From Coleofasciculus sp. LEGE 07092 (GTDB taxonomy: Bacteria; Cyanobacteriota; Cyanobacteriia; Cyanobacteriales; Coleofasciculaceae): a stretch of DNA of 64,000 bases. The notes beneath the pieces were generated by a model. The model was not told where the DNA came from. It saw nothing but the letters and a program-made list of their open reading frames with translations, and searched no databases. The translations under genes were made by a program, and so were the position numbers. The stretch spans positions 1-64,000 of the forward strand of contig NZ_JADEWY010000009.1 in the NCBI RefSeq assembly GCF_015207375.1, read 5' to 3'. Shown in pieces: positions 7,113 to 15,606 of the stretch (the first letter of the stretch is position 1; each line of letters opens with the position of its first letter).

Positions 7113-9374
7113 TTACTCAGTCACATCAGACATCCGTCGCAGATTCAAAATGTCGCTCATTTTTTTAATCTGAGTACAGCTTTGCTGCAACTGCTCGTAA
7201 TCGCGAATATCAATACACAAGTCAATAATCGCGGGTTTACCGTCTTGAGTTTTCACCTGAGCTTTGCGGATGTTGATGTGTTGGTCGCTCAAGCGAGAGA
7301 GGATATCTTTGAAGACTCCCACTCGATCGAGGACTTCAATTTGTAAGTTGACTGGATAGGTTTGAGGGCGTCCATTATCGCTATCCGTTGGATTCCAATT
7401 GACTGGGATGAGTCGTTCTCCTGGCACATTTTCCACGTTAGAACAACCTTGACGATGAATCGAAATTCCGCGCAAGCGAGTAACAACGCCAATAATCGCT
7501 TCCCCAGGAATAGGATTGCAACACCCGGCAATACGGTGCATTAGTCCTTCTACACCTGCAATGGGTTCATCTTTAGCCGTACCCGAATTGGCAGGCATTT
7601 TAGAGACTGAAGCAGTGGATACAAGGGTTTCTTCGATTGTTTCTGTCGTTTCAATCGGTTGTGTCTCTGTCACCTCGCCTCGCAGTCGATTGAGGACTAA
7701 GTTGAGAGTCACCTCACCGTATCCCAGCGCCGCTAGTAAATCTTCGACACTGTGGTAATTGCAGCGTTCGGCAACGGAGTTCATGGGTTGAGATTTGAGT
7801 AAGGATTCAAAGCCCTTTTTACCGACTTCCTTCTCCAACAGTCCCCGACCTCGGGCAAGATTTTCATCACGATTTGATCGCTTGTACCATTGCCGAATCC
7901 GGTTACGAGCGCTGGGAGTGACGACAAAATTTAACCAATCTAAACTCGGATGGCTATTTTTCTGGGTGACAATTTCTACAATATCCCCATTCTTCAATGG
8001 CGTATCCAGCACCCGCCACTGACCGTTAATTCTCACACCAGCACAGTGATGTCCCACCTCCGTGTGAATTCGATAGGCAAAATCAACTGCCGTTGCTCCC
8101 CGGTTTAGAGCCATCACATCCCCATTCGGGGTGAATACATAGACATCATCCTCAAATAAATTATCTTTAACGCTGTCGATGTATTCCTGAGCATCTTTTA
8201 AGTCACTCTGCCATTCCAGCAACTGCCGCAGCCAAGTAAATTTTTCATCTTCCGTGGATAGTCGAATATGGTTCGAGCCACCGCTTTCCTTGTATTTCCA
8301 GTGCGCGGCAATTCCATATTCGGCAATGTGATGCATTTCTAGGGTGCGAATTTGGATCTCAATGGGACGCCCGTGAGTCCCGATGACACCGGTATGCAGC
8401 GACTGATAGCGATTCGGTTTGGGTAAGCCGATGTAGTCTTTAAACCGACCCGGAATCGGTCGAAAGGCATCGTGAACTACAGCCAATGCACGGTAGCACT
8501 CTTCTTTTGTCTTTACAAGCAGTCGCATGGCAGCAAGGTCGTAGATTTCGTGAAATCCTTTTTGCTGCCGCTGCATTTTCTGGTAAATTCCATACAAGTG
8601 CTTGGGACGAGCGCTGATATCGAGTCCCTGGATGCCAACCTCCTCAAGACGCTGCCGCAGAATTTGCGTGACCTTTGTTAATCGCTCTTCCCGATCTGAA
8701 CGTCGTTCAGCTACCAGTGCTTGCATCTGGCGGTAGGCTTGCGGTTCGAGATACTTAAACGCTAGATCTTCTAATTCCCATTTAAAGCGTCCAATTCCCA
8801 GGCGATTTGCTAGGGGTGCGAAGATATCGCGGGTTTCCTGAGCGATCGCCCGCTGTTTTTCTGGCTTCAAATGTTCTAAGGTGCGCATATTGTGCAGTCG
8901 GTCTGCCAACTTCACCACAATCACCCGAATATCTTTTGCCATTGCCAGAAACATCCGGCGGAAGTTTTCGGCTTGGCGCTCGGTTTTGCTAGAGAAGTTG
9001 AATTTAGACAGCTTGGTGACGCCTTCTACGAGCTGCCGTACTTCGCTTCCGAACCAAGATTCAATTTCTTCAAGGGTAACGTCAGTATCCTCCACCACGT
9101 CATGGAGCAATCCAGCCGCTATCATAGTACTGTTGCCGCCTAAATCTCTTAATAAACCGGCAACGGCGACTGGATGGGCAATGTAAGGTTCCCCAGATGC
9201 ACGGTACTGGGTTGAGTGGAGTTGGTAGGCAAATTCAAACGCCCGAACGACTAAAGCCGTGTCGTCAGGCAGGGTTTGTTCGTTGGTTGAGGACGCTGTT
9301 GATAAACAGTCCTTTAACCAGTCAGGAACTTCAAGGTTGTAAGTAGACGTTGAAGTTAGAGTCATGGCATCCAT
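7113..9374 (-). CDS. relA/spoT: Bifunctional (p)ppGpp synthetase/hydrolase (RelA/SpoT)
   Basis: This 753-residue alarmone enzyme should make and degrade (p)ppGpp. Domains in order: an HD hydrolase region with His67 and HD at 91-92 (LLHDVVEDT), the synthetase region (RPKHLYGIYQKM, then KDYIGLPKPNRYQSLHT), a TGS domain (VYVFTPNGDVMALNRGATAV), a conserved Cys/His segment (HRIAGCCNPIPG) and a C-terminal ACT domain (VEVLDRVGVFKDILSRL). Both active sites look intact. I start it at ATG 9372-9374, preceded by AAGGAAA with 6-nt spacing, rather than at the longer in-frame ATG at 9467. Cyanobacteria often carry one such enzyme, used in darkness and starvation responses. Confidence 0.95.
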   Translation of the reverse strand: MDAMTLTSTSTYNLEVPDWLKDCLSTASSTNEQTLPDDTALVVRAFEFAYQLHSTQYRASGEPYIAHPVAVAGLLRDLGGNSTMIAAGLLHDVVEDTDVTLEEIESWFGSEVRQLVEGVTKLSKFNFSSKTERQAENFRRMFLAMAKDIRVIVVKLADRLHNMRTLEHLKPEKQRAIAQETRDIFAPLANRLGIGRFKWELEDLAFKYLEPQAYRQMQALVAERRSDREERLTKVTQILRQRLEEVGIQGLDISARPKHLYGIYQKMQRQQKGFHEIYDLAAMRLLVKTKEECYRALAVVHDAFRPIPGRFKDYIGLPKPNRYQSLHTGVIGTHGRPIEIQIRTLEMHHIAEYGIAAHWKYKESGGSNHIRLSTEDEKFTWLRQLLEWQSDLKDAQEYIDSVKDNLFEDDVYVFTPNGDVMALNRGATAVDFAYRIHTEVGHHCAGVRINGQWRVLDTPLKNGDIVEIVTQKNSHPSLDWLNFVVTPSARNRIRQWYKRSNRDENLARGRGLLEKEVGKKGFESLLKSQPMNSVAERCNYHSVEDLLAALGYGEVTLNLVLNRLRGEVTETQPIETTETIEETLVSTASVSKMPANSGTAKDEPIAGVEGLMHRIAGCCNPIPGEAIIGVVTRLRGISIHRQGCSNVENVPGERLIPVNWNPTDSDNGRPQTYPVNLQIEVLDRVGVFKDILSRLSDQHINIRKAQVKTQDGKPAIIDLCIDIRDYEQLQQSCTQIKKMSDILNLRRMSDVTE

Positions 9375-9760
9375 AGTTACTTTCCTTAACCGATAAAAAA
9401 TAGCTGTAGGAGTTGTGTACAACTGTAGGGAGATCTCCCGTGGGGCTGCTTCCCCCCTCGGTTTCACTCCTCCGGCACCTGCTGCAATGATTGAGACGGG
9501 ATGTTAAACAGGGTTTGACGTTATCCTCCTTGATGAGACTACTCCAAGGTCTTGCCAGATGAGCGATTGAGCAGAACTTGATCGAGAGACAAGGGTTTGC
9601 CGATACGACAGTGGTAGAGCGAGGAAGCCTTTCGGTTCATCGCTCCTGGGTAGGAAAAGCTGGTTTTAAGGTTTATGCCTTAGCGCTAGCTTTAATATCA
9701 GCAATTACTTTGAAAAAAGAAAAGATTCTTTACATTAATTTTAGACCAACGAGGTCAATC

Positions 9761-10120
9761 ATGTTAGCACCGTCACAAAGTCAGCACTATCAGAAATTTC
9801 AACAAGCCCTAGAGCAGCTCTACGATAGGATGGCTTCTCCCGATTTAGAGGTAGCAACCATTCTAGAACCTTTCCAGGCAGTTAAACAGCTCTACTACGA
9901 CCGAATTGCCAGTCTGAGTGCGGATAACATAGCACCGGACTTTACCTCTCGGTGGCAGTCTGTTCAGACAGAAATTCACAAACAGATACGACTGTTAGAG
10001 ACAGATATGATGCTATTGCAGGCTTCGCGGAGTTCTGCAACATTTAACTCTAGGGCTTCAGGCATTCGTGATCGCCTCAACACCCTGATTCAGTATTGCC
10101 AGAGTTTGCTTCAATTTTAG
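9761..10120 (+). CDS. patD: PatD-like protein (heterocyst frequency control family)
   Basis: This is a 119-residue all-helical protein beginning MLAPSQSQHYQKFQQALEQL. The central RWQSVQTEIHKQIRLLETD and the C-terminal IRDRLNTLIQYCQSLL resemble what I recall of PatD, a small protein that influences heterocyst frequency in Nostoc-type cyanobacteria. I took the ATG at 9761 because GAGG at 9751-9754 precedes it and the open frame upstream encodes a hydrophobic, unconserved leader. The family assignment is from memory. If correct, it does not by itself prove that the organism makes heterocysts, since relatives occur in non-heterocystous strains. Confidence 0.55.
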   Translation: MLAPSQSQHYQKFQQALEQLYDRMASPDLEVATILEPFQAVKQLYYDRIASLSADNIAPDFTSRWQSVQTEIHKQIRLLETDMMLLQASRSSATFNSRASGIRDRLNTLIQYCQSLLQF

Positions 10121-10179
10121 CGCGATCGCTCCATTCGCAGTAGATTAATAAAATTGGACGCTTTGAGGAAAAATAACCC

Positions 10180-10773
10180 GTGCAATGTCCCAAATGTAGA
10201 ACAGTGTCCCTGGTAGACGGCTCCCTATCCGATAAGTTTGCTGTCAAGTCCTGCCAGGAATGCAAAGGCACCTGGATTCCGGCTAACGAGTACGAAGGGT
10301 GGCAAGCACGTCAAACCTACAATCAAACCGTATCGGATTTACCTCCCGATTCACTAGATATACAATTTGTCAAGTCTCCTTTTGATACCAAAGCAGCATT
10401 ATGTCCAGAGTGCCAGCGTTACCTGTCTCGCGCTAAAGTCAACCTGAAAACACCGTTTTATGTGGAACGGTGTCCCCAATGCCGGGGGATTTGGTGCGAT
10501 AAGGGTGAGTGGGACATTCTGGAACGGCTAGGATTGCACACCACCATTGAACAGCTTTTTACCAATGAATGGCAGACTAAGGCACGAGAACGACAACTTT
10601 GGGAAAAAGAACGGCAAGCGACTGCGGACAAATTAGGCAGTGAACTGGCATTCCAGGTATTTGAATTGGCAGAACGGTTAGCGAATCATCCGAATGGAGA
10701 TTTTGGCGTTGCCTATTTAATGCGGCGCGTTGCAGGTAATGTGCAACCGCAAAATCCTAAAAGTGAGAGATGA
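10180..10773 (+). CDS. Double zinc-ribbon protein (zf-TFIIB type)
   Basis: This 197-residue protein carries two zinc ribbons. The first is CPKC (3-6) with CQEC near 25-28 and a GTWIP tail. The second is CPEC near 75 with CPQC and the GIWCDKGE tail. This pairing fits the zf-TFIIB (PF13453) family, whose role is unknown but is thought to be nucleic-acid or protein binding. A charged helical tail follows (about 120-197). The start is GTG at 10180, giving MQCPKC. Its stop overlaps the ATG of the next small gene, which suggests translational coupling. Confidence 0.8.
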   Translation: MQCPKCRTVSLVDGSLSDKFAVKSCQECKGTWIPANEYEGWQARQTYNQTVSDLPPDSLDIQFVKSPFDTKAALCPECQRYLSRAKVNLKTPFYVERCPQCRGIWCDKGEWDILERLGLHTTIEQLFTNEWQTKARERQLWEKERQATADKLGSELAFQVFELAERLANHPNGDFGVAYLMRRVAGNVQPQNPKSER

Positions 10774-10952
10774 TTCAAATCTTACAAGCAAGTGACCTTT
10801 CGCTTTATGAGGTCGAAGAAAAGTTTAACCTACAGCAAGAGCTTCCTCAATATGCCTTGTCTGATGAGTTCACCATTGCCAATCGAGAAAATGGACTCTA
10901 TCAGGTCTTGCAGATTTTGAAGCGGCTTAAGGACTTGGCGCAGCAGGACTAG
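10770..10952 (+). CDS. Small protein, 60 aa, coupled to the zinc-ribbon gene
   Basis: The ATG at 10770 overlaps the TGA of the zinc-ribbon gene (ATGA), and 60 residues follow. The opening MIQILQASDLSLYEVEEKFNL resembles the short N-terminal module of cyanobacterial Uma2/restriction-like proteins (residues such as 'DLxLxxVxxxFxLQ'). The characteristic downstream part is absent, so it may be a shortened relative. Beyond that the function is unknown. Confidence 0.6.
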   Translation: MIQILQASDLSLYEVEEKFNLQQELPQYALSDEFTIANRENGLYQVLQILKRLKDLAQQD

Positions 10953-11037
10953 AGGGAACCGTTTGGAAATTGGAACATTTTTGCATAGGATTGAGCAATC
11001 AAGTCACCGATGACTCGTTACCTTTTCCCTGTCAAGC

Positions 11038-12744
11038 ATGACTGAAGCCCTTTTTTGCGTCGAAAATTTGCGGATAGCTTATCCCACTCAGACAGCAGCC
11101 GTTACCCGATGGGCGGTGGATGATGTCTCATTTACCCTGAATCCTGGAGAACGATTGGGATTGGTGGGAGAGTCAGGGTGTGGTAAGTCAACTTTGGGAC
11201 GAGCGGCAATGCGACTGTTACCGCCATCTAGTCAGATTGAGGGAAAAGTCTGGTTTGAGGGGCGGTCGGTTTTTGATCTCACAGCGACTCAGTTACGCCA
11301 GTTTCGTGGGGAAGTGGTGGCGCTGGTGTTTCAAGACCCGATGACTCGCCTCGATCCCCTGATGACGATTGGGGAGCATTGCATTGAAACATTAAGAGCG
11401 CATCAATCCCACTTGTCTCGTAAGGAGAGTAAGGAAAAGGCGATTGAAACGCTAGAAGCAGTAAAGATTCCGGCTAATCGCTGGTCGCAGTATCCCCACG
11501 AGTTTAGTGGTGGGATGCGACAACGGGTAGCGATCGCTTTAGCGCTATTGCTCAATCCTAAGCTGATTGTTGCCGACGAACCCACTACCAGTCTGGATGT
11601 TACCGTATCAGCACAGATTTTAGCAGAATTAACTCGATTGTGCCGGGAACGGGATATGGCACTGTTGCTAATTTCCCACGACCTGGCAATGGTAGGGGAG
11701 TACTGCGATCGCATCGCGGTAATGTATGGCGGCAAGATGGTAGAAATGGGTGCATTTGGGGACATTTTGCACAAACCCCAGCATGAGTATACGCGATCGC
11801 TCTTGGCAGCAGCGTTGCACATTCAAGCCGTGGGAGATGAGGAGCGGGGGAGCGGAGGAGCGGAGGAGCAGGGGTGCAGGGGTGCAGGGGAGAGTTTGAT
11901 TGCCTCACCTTCTTATCTGAACACCTCACCTATACTGCGGGTGAAAAATCTAAAGCAGTATTACACCTTAGAAGGAAATTTTATCGCTCAATTCTTTTCT
12001 AAAGAGCGTCAACTTATCAAAGCAGTCGATAATGTCAGTTTTGAACTGTATCCGGGTCAGGTATTGGGACTCGTGGGAGAATCAGGATGTGGCAAGAGTA
12101 CTCTGTCTCGCACAATTTTGCAGCTTATTGCTCCGACTTCTGGAACCGTTGAATTTCAGGGAACCAACTTAACCCAACTAGATCGAAAATCTCTGCGGGA
12201 AATGCGACGGCAAATCCAAATGATATTTCAAGATCCCCATGCTTGTCTTAATCCGTTGATGACGGTGGGACAAAGTATTGCTGATCCACTCTTTATTCAC
12301 CACATGGCAGATGCTATGGCAGCAAAACGTCAAGTAATTGAGATGCTGGAACGGGTGGGGTTAACTCCGACAGAGGAGTACTACCATCGATATCCAGCAG
12401 ACTTATCCGGGGGACAGCAACAACGAGTAGCGATCGCACGGGCTTTGATTACTCGCCCAAGTTTGTTAATCTGTGATGAACCCGTGAGTATGCTGGATGC
12501 TAGTGTGCAGACGCAGGTACTGGAGTTGATGCGATCGCTGAAGGATGAATTTAAATTAACGTATTTGTTCATTACCCATGACCTTTGGGTAGCGCGGTTC
12601 TTTTGCGATGCGATCGCTGTTATGAATAAGGGTAAAATTGTGGAAATGAGAGCAACTGAGGAACTCTTTACCAATCCCCAACACCCCTACACTCAAACAC
12701 TCCTACAAGCTGCTCCCCTACTAGCAACACATCCGGGTAAGTAG
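11038..12744 (+). CDS. Dipeptide/oligopeptide ABC transporter, fused double ATPase
   Basis: This 568-residue protein has two complete DppD/DppF-type ATPase modules, expected to power a peptide or nickel-type importer at the inner membrane face. Module 1 has Walker A GESGCGKST at 44-52, signature FSGGM at 156-160 and Walker B LIVADEP at 176-182. Module 2 has GESGCGKST at 347-355, LSGGQQQR and LLICDEP. Each ends with the family's C-terminal HPYT/HEYT motif. The linker at about 265-290 is low-complexity (Gly, Glu, Ala) and is encoded by an intergenic-type tandem repeat. No permease or binding-protein gene is adjacent, so partners are encoded elsewhere. Confidence 0.9.
   Translation: MTEALFCVENLRIAYPTQTAAVTRWAVDDVSFTLNPGERLGLVGESGCGKSTLGRAAMRLLPPSSQIEGKVWFEGRSVFDLTATQLRQFRGEVVALVFQDPMTRLDPLMTIGEHCIETLRAHQSHLSRKESKEKAIETLEAVKIPANRWSQYPHEFSGGMRQRVAIALALLLNPKLIVADEPTTSLDVTVSAQILAELTRLCRERDMALLLISHDLAMVGEYCDRIAVMYGGKMVEMGAFGDILHKPQHEYTRSLLAAALHIQAVGDEERGSGGAEEQGCRGAGESLIASPSYLNTSPILRVKNLKQYYTLEGNFIAQFFSKERQLIKAVDNVSFELYPGQVLGLVGESGCGKSTLSRTILQLIAPTSGTVEFQGTNLTQLDRKSLREMRRQIQMIFQDPHACLNPLMTVGQSIADPLFIHHMADAMAAKRQVIEMLERVGLTPTEEYYHRYPADLSGGQQQRVAIARALITRPSLLICDEPVSMLDASVQTQVLELMRSLKDEFKLTYLFITHDLWVARFFCDAIAVMNKGKIVEMRATEELFTNPQHPYTQTLLQAAPLLATHPGK
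11841..11893 (+). repeat. GGAGCGGA/GGGTGCAG tandem repeat inside the ABC gene
   Basis: Degenerate units GGAGCGG(A/G) followed by GGGTGCAG units run through the linker between the two ATPase modules and stay in frame. Similar purine-rich repeats usually lie between genes in filamentous cyanobacteria. Confidence 0.75.
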
Positions 12745-12782
12745 GGGTGCAGAGGAGTTAGTCATTTATTCAATTCCCGTAG

Positions 12783-12801
12783 GACAGGCATCTTGCCTGT
12801 C
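12783..12801. repeat. GACAGGCA-TCT-TGCCTGTC hairpin
   Basis: A perfect 8-bp stem with a 3-nt loop lies between the convergent ABC transporter and TPR-Uma2 genes. It resembles the 'GTAGGACAGGCATCTTGCCTGTC' repeat common in filamentous cyanobacteria and may also help termination. Confidence 0.6.
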
Positions 12802-12867
12802 TCAGCTATTAACTAACTCTTTATTTGTGGGAAAGGACATAAAGTAACCCAATAACAAAGCTGCGTC

Positions 12868-14292
12868 TCAAGCATTCTCTTGAGACATTTCTGCCAGATA
12901 CTGTCTCACCCAAGCGCGGAAAGCTTTCTGAAAAATTCTTGGACTTGCACTTATATTTTGTTCAATGAACCCAGGTATTTCTTTAGCCGGAAATGTCCCA
13001 AAAGCCAGGCTTGTATCAGTTTCTTTGTAGGTTCCTGATTCAAGCTGATAGATGTGCAGTACAGTCATGTCATAGAGCCAAATTTCAGGAACTCCTAGAG
13101 CGGCATAAATGGCTTGTCTTTTGAGGGAAGGGCTGGTATAGTCTACTTCCAGGATCAGGTCTGGAGGCGGGTCTTTAGAAAGGTTGATGTTCGGCTTTAT
13201 ATTCCGAATCGCTGGCTCATTCTGAATATAGAAGCAATTATCAGGCTCTGCTCCCTTCAATAAATCTTTTCGTTTCCAGGTGGTTGAACCGAGAGCCTCG
13301 CAATCCATATCCAATTCTTCTGCTAGGTATTTAATCAAATCCCTGATGATTTCTTTGTAGTATTCGTGTTTCTGCGATGGCATTCTAATTTCAAGTGTTC
13401 CTCGGTCATAAGCTAATCTTGCAGAACGATTATCGCCTAGTTGTTCTAGAATACTTTCAAACTCTTCCCAACTGACGTTATAGCGTAGTTCTCGTGTTTC
13501 TCTGTCTTCCTCGTCGCTTCTCTCCTGAATTAATGCCTGAAAGCGCTCATCTTCTCGAATGCTATCAAAGTCTGAGTCAATTTTTGCATCCTCTCGGTAT
13601 TCGTCAGGACTCAGATTAAGGGCTTGTTGTAAGTTCTCGATAGCTTGCTCAACATTACCTTGCAAGGCATAGCAGCAAGCCTTGTTGTAAAAAGCATCGG
13701 CATAGTTAGGTTGAAATTCTAGGACTTTGTTAAAGCTAGCGATCGCTTCTCTGTAGCGCCCCAAGTTTCCCAAGGCTACACCTTGATTGTACCAAGCGTT
13801 GTAGAATTCCTGATTTTTTTTTATAGCTTCCTCGTAGCACGTTAGGGCTTCTTCATCACGTCCTAACTCATCAAGTGCTAAACCCCAATTATTCAAAGCT
13901 TGATAAAGGTCTGGTTTAATTTCTAGAGCTTTGCGCCAGCTATAAATTGCATCTTCAAAGTGTTCCAAGTGAAATAGCGTATCACCTCGGTTGTACCAAG
14001 CTTCGTAGAATTCATCTTCTTTTCCTTTCAGGGCTTTATCATAGCTCTTGATTGCATCTTCATAACGTCCCAACTGAAACAGTGCATTGCCCCGGTTGTA
14101 CCAAGCGTCGGAGAAATCTTGTTTTTTCTGTAGGGGTTTTTCGTAGTTTATTATCGCTTCTTCATAACGTTCTAACTTGAACAGCTCGTTGCCCTGGTTA
14201 TACCATGCATCTTCCTTGTCAGGTTTGATTTCCAGGAGTTGTTCGAGTTTAGCTGTTACTTCCTTATTGCGCTCTAATGTTGCTGTACTCAT
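12868..14292 (-). CDS. TPR protein fused to a Uma2 (DUF820) nuclease-like domain
   Basis: This is a 474-residue fusion. About six tetratricopeptide repeats with the WYNxGNxLFxLxRYEEAIxxY pattern occupy roughly 30-240, and a Uma2 domain fills about 265-465. In the Uma2 part, RLAYDRGTLEIRMPS, GAEPDNCFYI and PPDLILEVDYTSPSLKR carry the Asp and Glu expected of a PD-(D/E)XK fold; whether it cuts DNA is unknown. The start is ATG 14290-14292 (MSTATLERNK); a longer in-frame ATG adds 7 residues. A second TPR gene follows upstream at 14346-15485, suggesting duplication of the TPR part. Confidence 0.85.
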   Translation of the reverse strand: MSTATLERNKEVTAKLEQLLEIKPDKEDAWYNQGNELFKLERYEEAIINYEKPLQKKQDFSDAWYNRGNALFQLGRYEDAIKSYDKALKGKEDEFYEAWYNRGDTLFHLEHFEDAIYSWRKALEIKPDLYQALNNWGLALDELGRDEEALTCYEEAIKKNQEFYNAWYNQGVALGNLGRYREAIASFNKVLEFQPNYADAFYNKACCYALQGNVEQAIENLQQALNLSPDEYREDAKIDSDFDSIREDERFQALIQERSDEEDRETRELRYNVSWEEFESILEQLGDNRSARLAYDRGTLEIRMPSQKHEYYKEIIRDLIKYLAEELDMDCEALGSTTWKRKDLLKGAEPDNCFYIQNEPAIRNIKPNINLSKDPPPDLILEVDYTSPSLKRQAIYAALGVPEIWLYDMTVLHIYQLESGTYKETDTSLAFGTFPAKEIPGFIEQNISASPRIFQKAFRAWVRQYLAEMSQENA

Positions 14293-14345
14293 TGCAGTAT
14301 TTATTCCATTCAAGTTTTGCCAAATTCGTCATCTAAATTTTAATG

Positions 14346-15485
14346 CTACTTTCCCTCACTTCTCTTGACATCCCCAATCAACGCCTGAAACCGCTTATTC
14401 TTCCGCAACCGCTCCAAATCTGGATCAGTTTTCGCAAACGGCAGGTACTTAGCCGGATTCAGTTTAATCGCCTGTTCAATATGATTAACCGCTAACGTCA
14501 CATTCCCCTGCATTGCATAACAATACCCCTTGTTATAAATCGCATTTACATGATTGGGATTAACCGCTAACGCCTTATCAAAATTTTCCATCGCTTCCTT
14601 ATAGCGCCCCAACTTCACCAACGCATAGCCCCGATTGTCCCAAGCTTCATAGTTCTCCGGCATACAGACTAACGCCTTATCATAACTAGCGATCGCTTCC
14701 TTCAAGCGACCCAATCGCCGCAGTGTCAACCCCCGATTATTCCAAGCGTGAGTCTCATTAGGGTCAAATTCTAGGGCTTTCTCAAAGCATATCAAGGACT
14801 CTTTTTGCTTCCCCAACTTAGACAGCATATTCCCTCGATTAATCCAACTGCCTACATGATCTTGCTTAATTTCTATCGCCTTGCCAAAACTGGCGATCGC
14901 CTCTTCAAGTTTATCCGCTACCATCAAGGCACAGCCTCGGTTGTACCAAACTTCCGGGTCATCCGGATTAAGGTAAAGGGCTTTATCGTAACTTTTAATA
15001 GCTGTTTGCACGCGACCTAAGTTCGTGAGTACATTACCCCGATTACTCCACGCTTTATAGTAATTTGGGTTAATTTCTATAGCTTTCTCATAGTCAGTCA
15101 GCGCCTCTTTATTACGACCCAAAAACGCCAAAGAATTTCCCCGATCGCCCCAAGCCTCGTAATGGTCGGGTTCAATCTCAATCACCTTGTCAAAACTTGC
15201 GATCGCTTTTTCATGTTGCCCCCACTCCGCCAGAGCAATACCCCGATTTAACCAAATTCGAGTATCATCCGGCTTCAATTCACTGGCTCGGTCAAAACTA
15301 GCAACAGACTCCTCGTAACGCTGCAAATGTCCCAGTGCCAATCCGCGACAAGCCCAAGCATCCACATTTTCAGGCGTTAGCTGAACCGCATCATCAAAAA
15401 GGGCAACGGCAGCATCAAAATCTCGCGACTCTAAACAGCGCACACCCTGTTGAAAAATAAATTTAGCAGCGTTTGGGTCAGTCAT
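14346..15485 (-). CDS. Tetratricopeptide repeat protein
   Basis: This 379-residue protein is built almost wholly of about ten TPR units of the form A(W/I)xNRGxxLxxLGRxxEAxxSxDKALxxxPD. It has no signal peptide, so it is likely a cytoplasmic scaffold. The last repeats (YNKGYCYAMQGNVTLAV, then LERLRKNKRFQALI) match the segment just before the Uma2 domain of the neighbouring fusion protein, so the two genes share ancestry. I start at ATG 15483-15485 (MTDPNAAKF), because the longer frame upstream runs into the GGGAGTA-type repeat. Confidence 0.88.
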   Translation of the reverse strand: MTDPNAAKFIFQQGVRCLESRDFDAAVALFDDAVQLTPENVDAWACRGLALGHLQRYEESVASFDRASELKPDDTRIWLNRGIALAEWGQHEKAIASFDKVIEIEPDHYEAWGDRGNSLAFLGRNKEALTDYEKAIEINPNYYKAWSNRGNVLTNLGRVQTAIKSYDKALYLNPDDPEVWYNRGCALMVADKLEEAIASFGKAIEIKQDHVGSWINRGNMLSKLGKQKESLICFEKALEFDPNETHAWNNRGLTLRRLGRLKEAIASYDKALVCMPENYEAWDNRGYALVKLGRYKEAMENFDKALAVNPNHVNAIYNKGYCYAMQGNVTLAVNHIEQAIKLNPAKYLPFAKTDPDLERLRKNKRFQALIGDVKRSEGK

Positions 15486-15512
15486 TGGATTGTAGATTTT
15501 AGATTTTGGATT

Positions 15513-15562
15513 GAGTAGGGAGTAGGACAAAATTTTTACCCCACTCCTTACTCCCTACTCCC
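15513..15562. repeat. GAGTAGG-family inverted repeat
   Basis: GAGTAGGGAGTAGG at 15513-15526 is answered by TTACTCCCTACTCC on the other side of a short A/T-rich spacer. It could fold into a hairpin in the gap between cobK and the TPR gene, and it belongs to the GGGAGTA repeat family seen elsewhere in the window. Confidence 0.6.
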
Positions 15563-15606
15563 GTTCGGCTGACGCTCACGGCGGAAGCCCACTCCCTTTC
15601 TCAAAG

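Noticed and set aside
7077-9186. Several long plus-strand frames opposite relA/spoT
   Set aside because: They are mirror frames of a strongly conserved gene, lack ribosome binding sites and have unnatural composition.
9375-9467. N-terminal extension of the RelA/SpoT protein from an upstream ATG
   Set aside because: The 31 extra residues are unlike any family member, and the ATG at 9374 has a good ribosome binding site.
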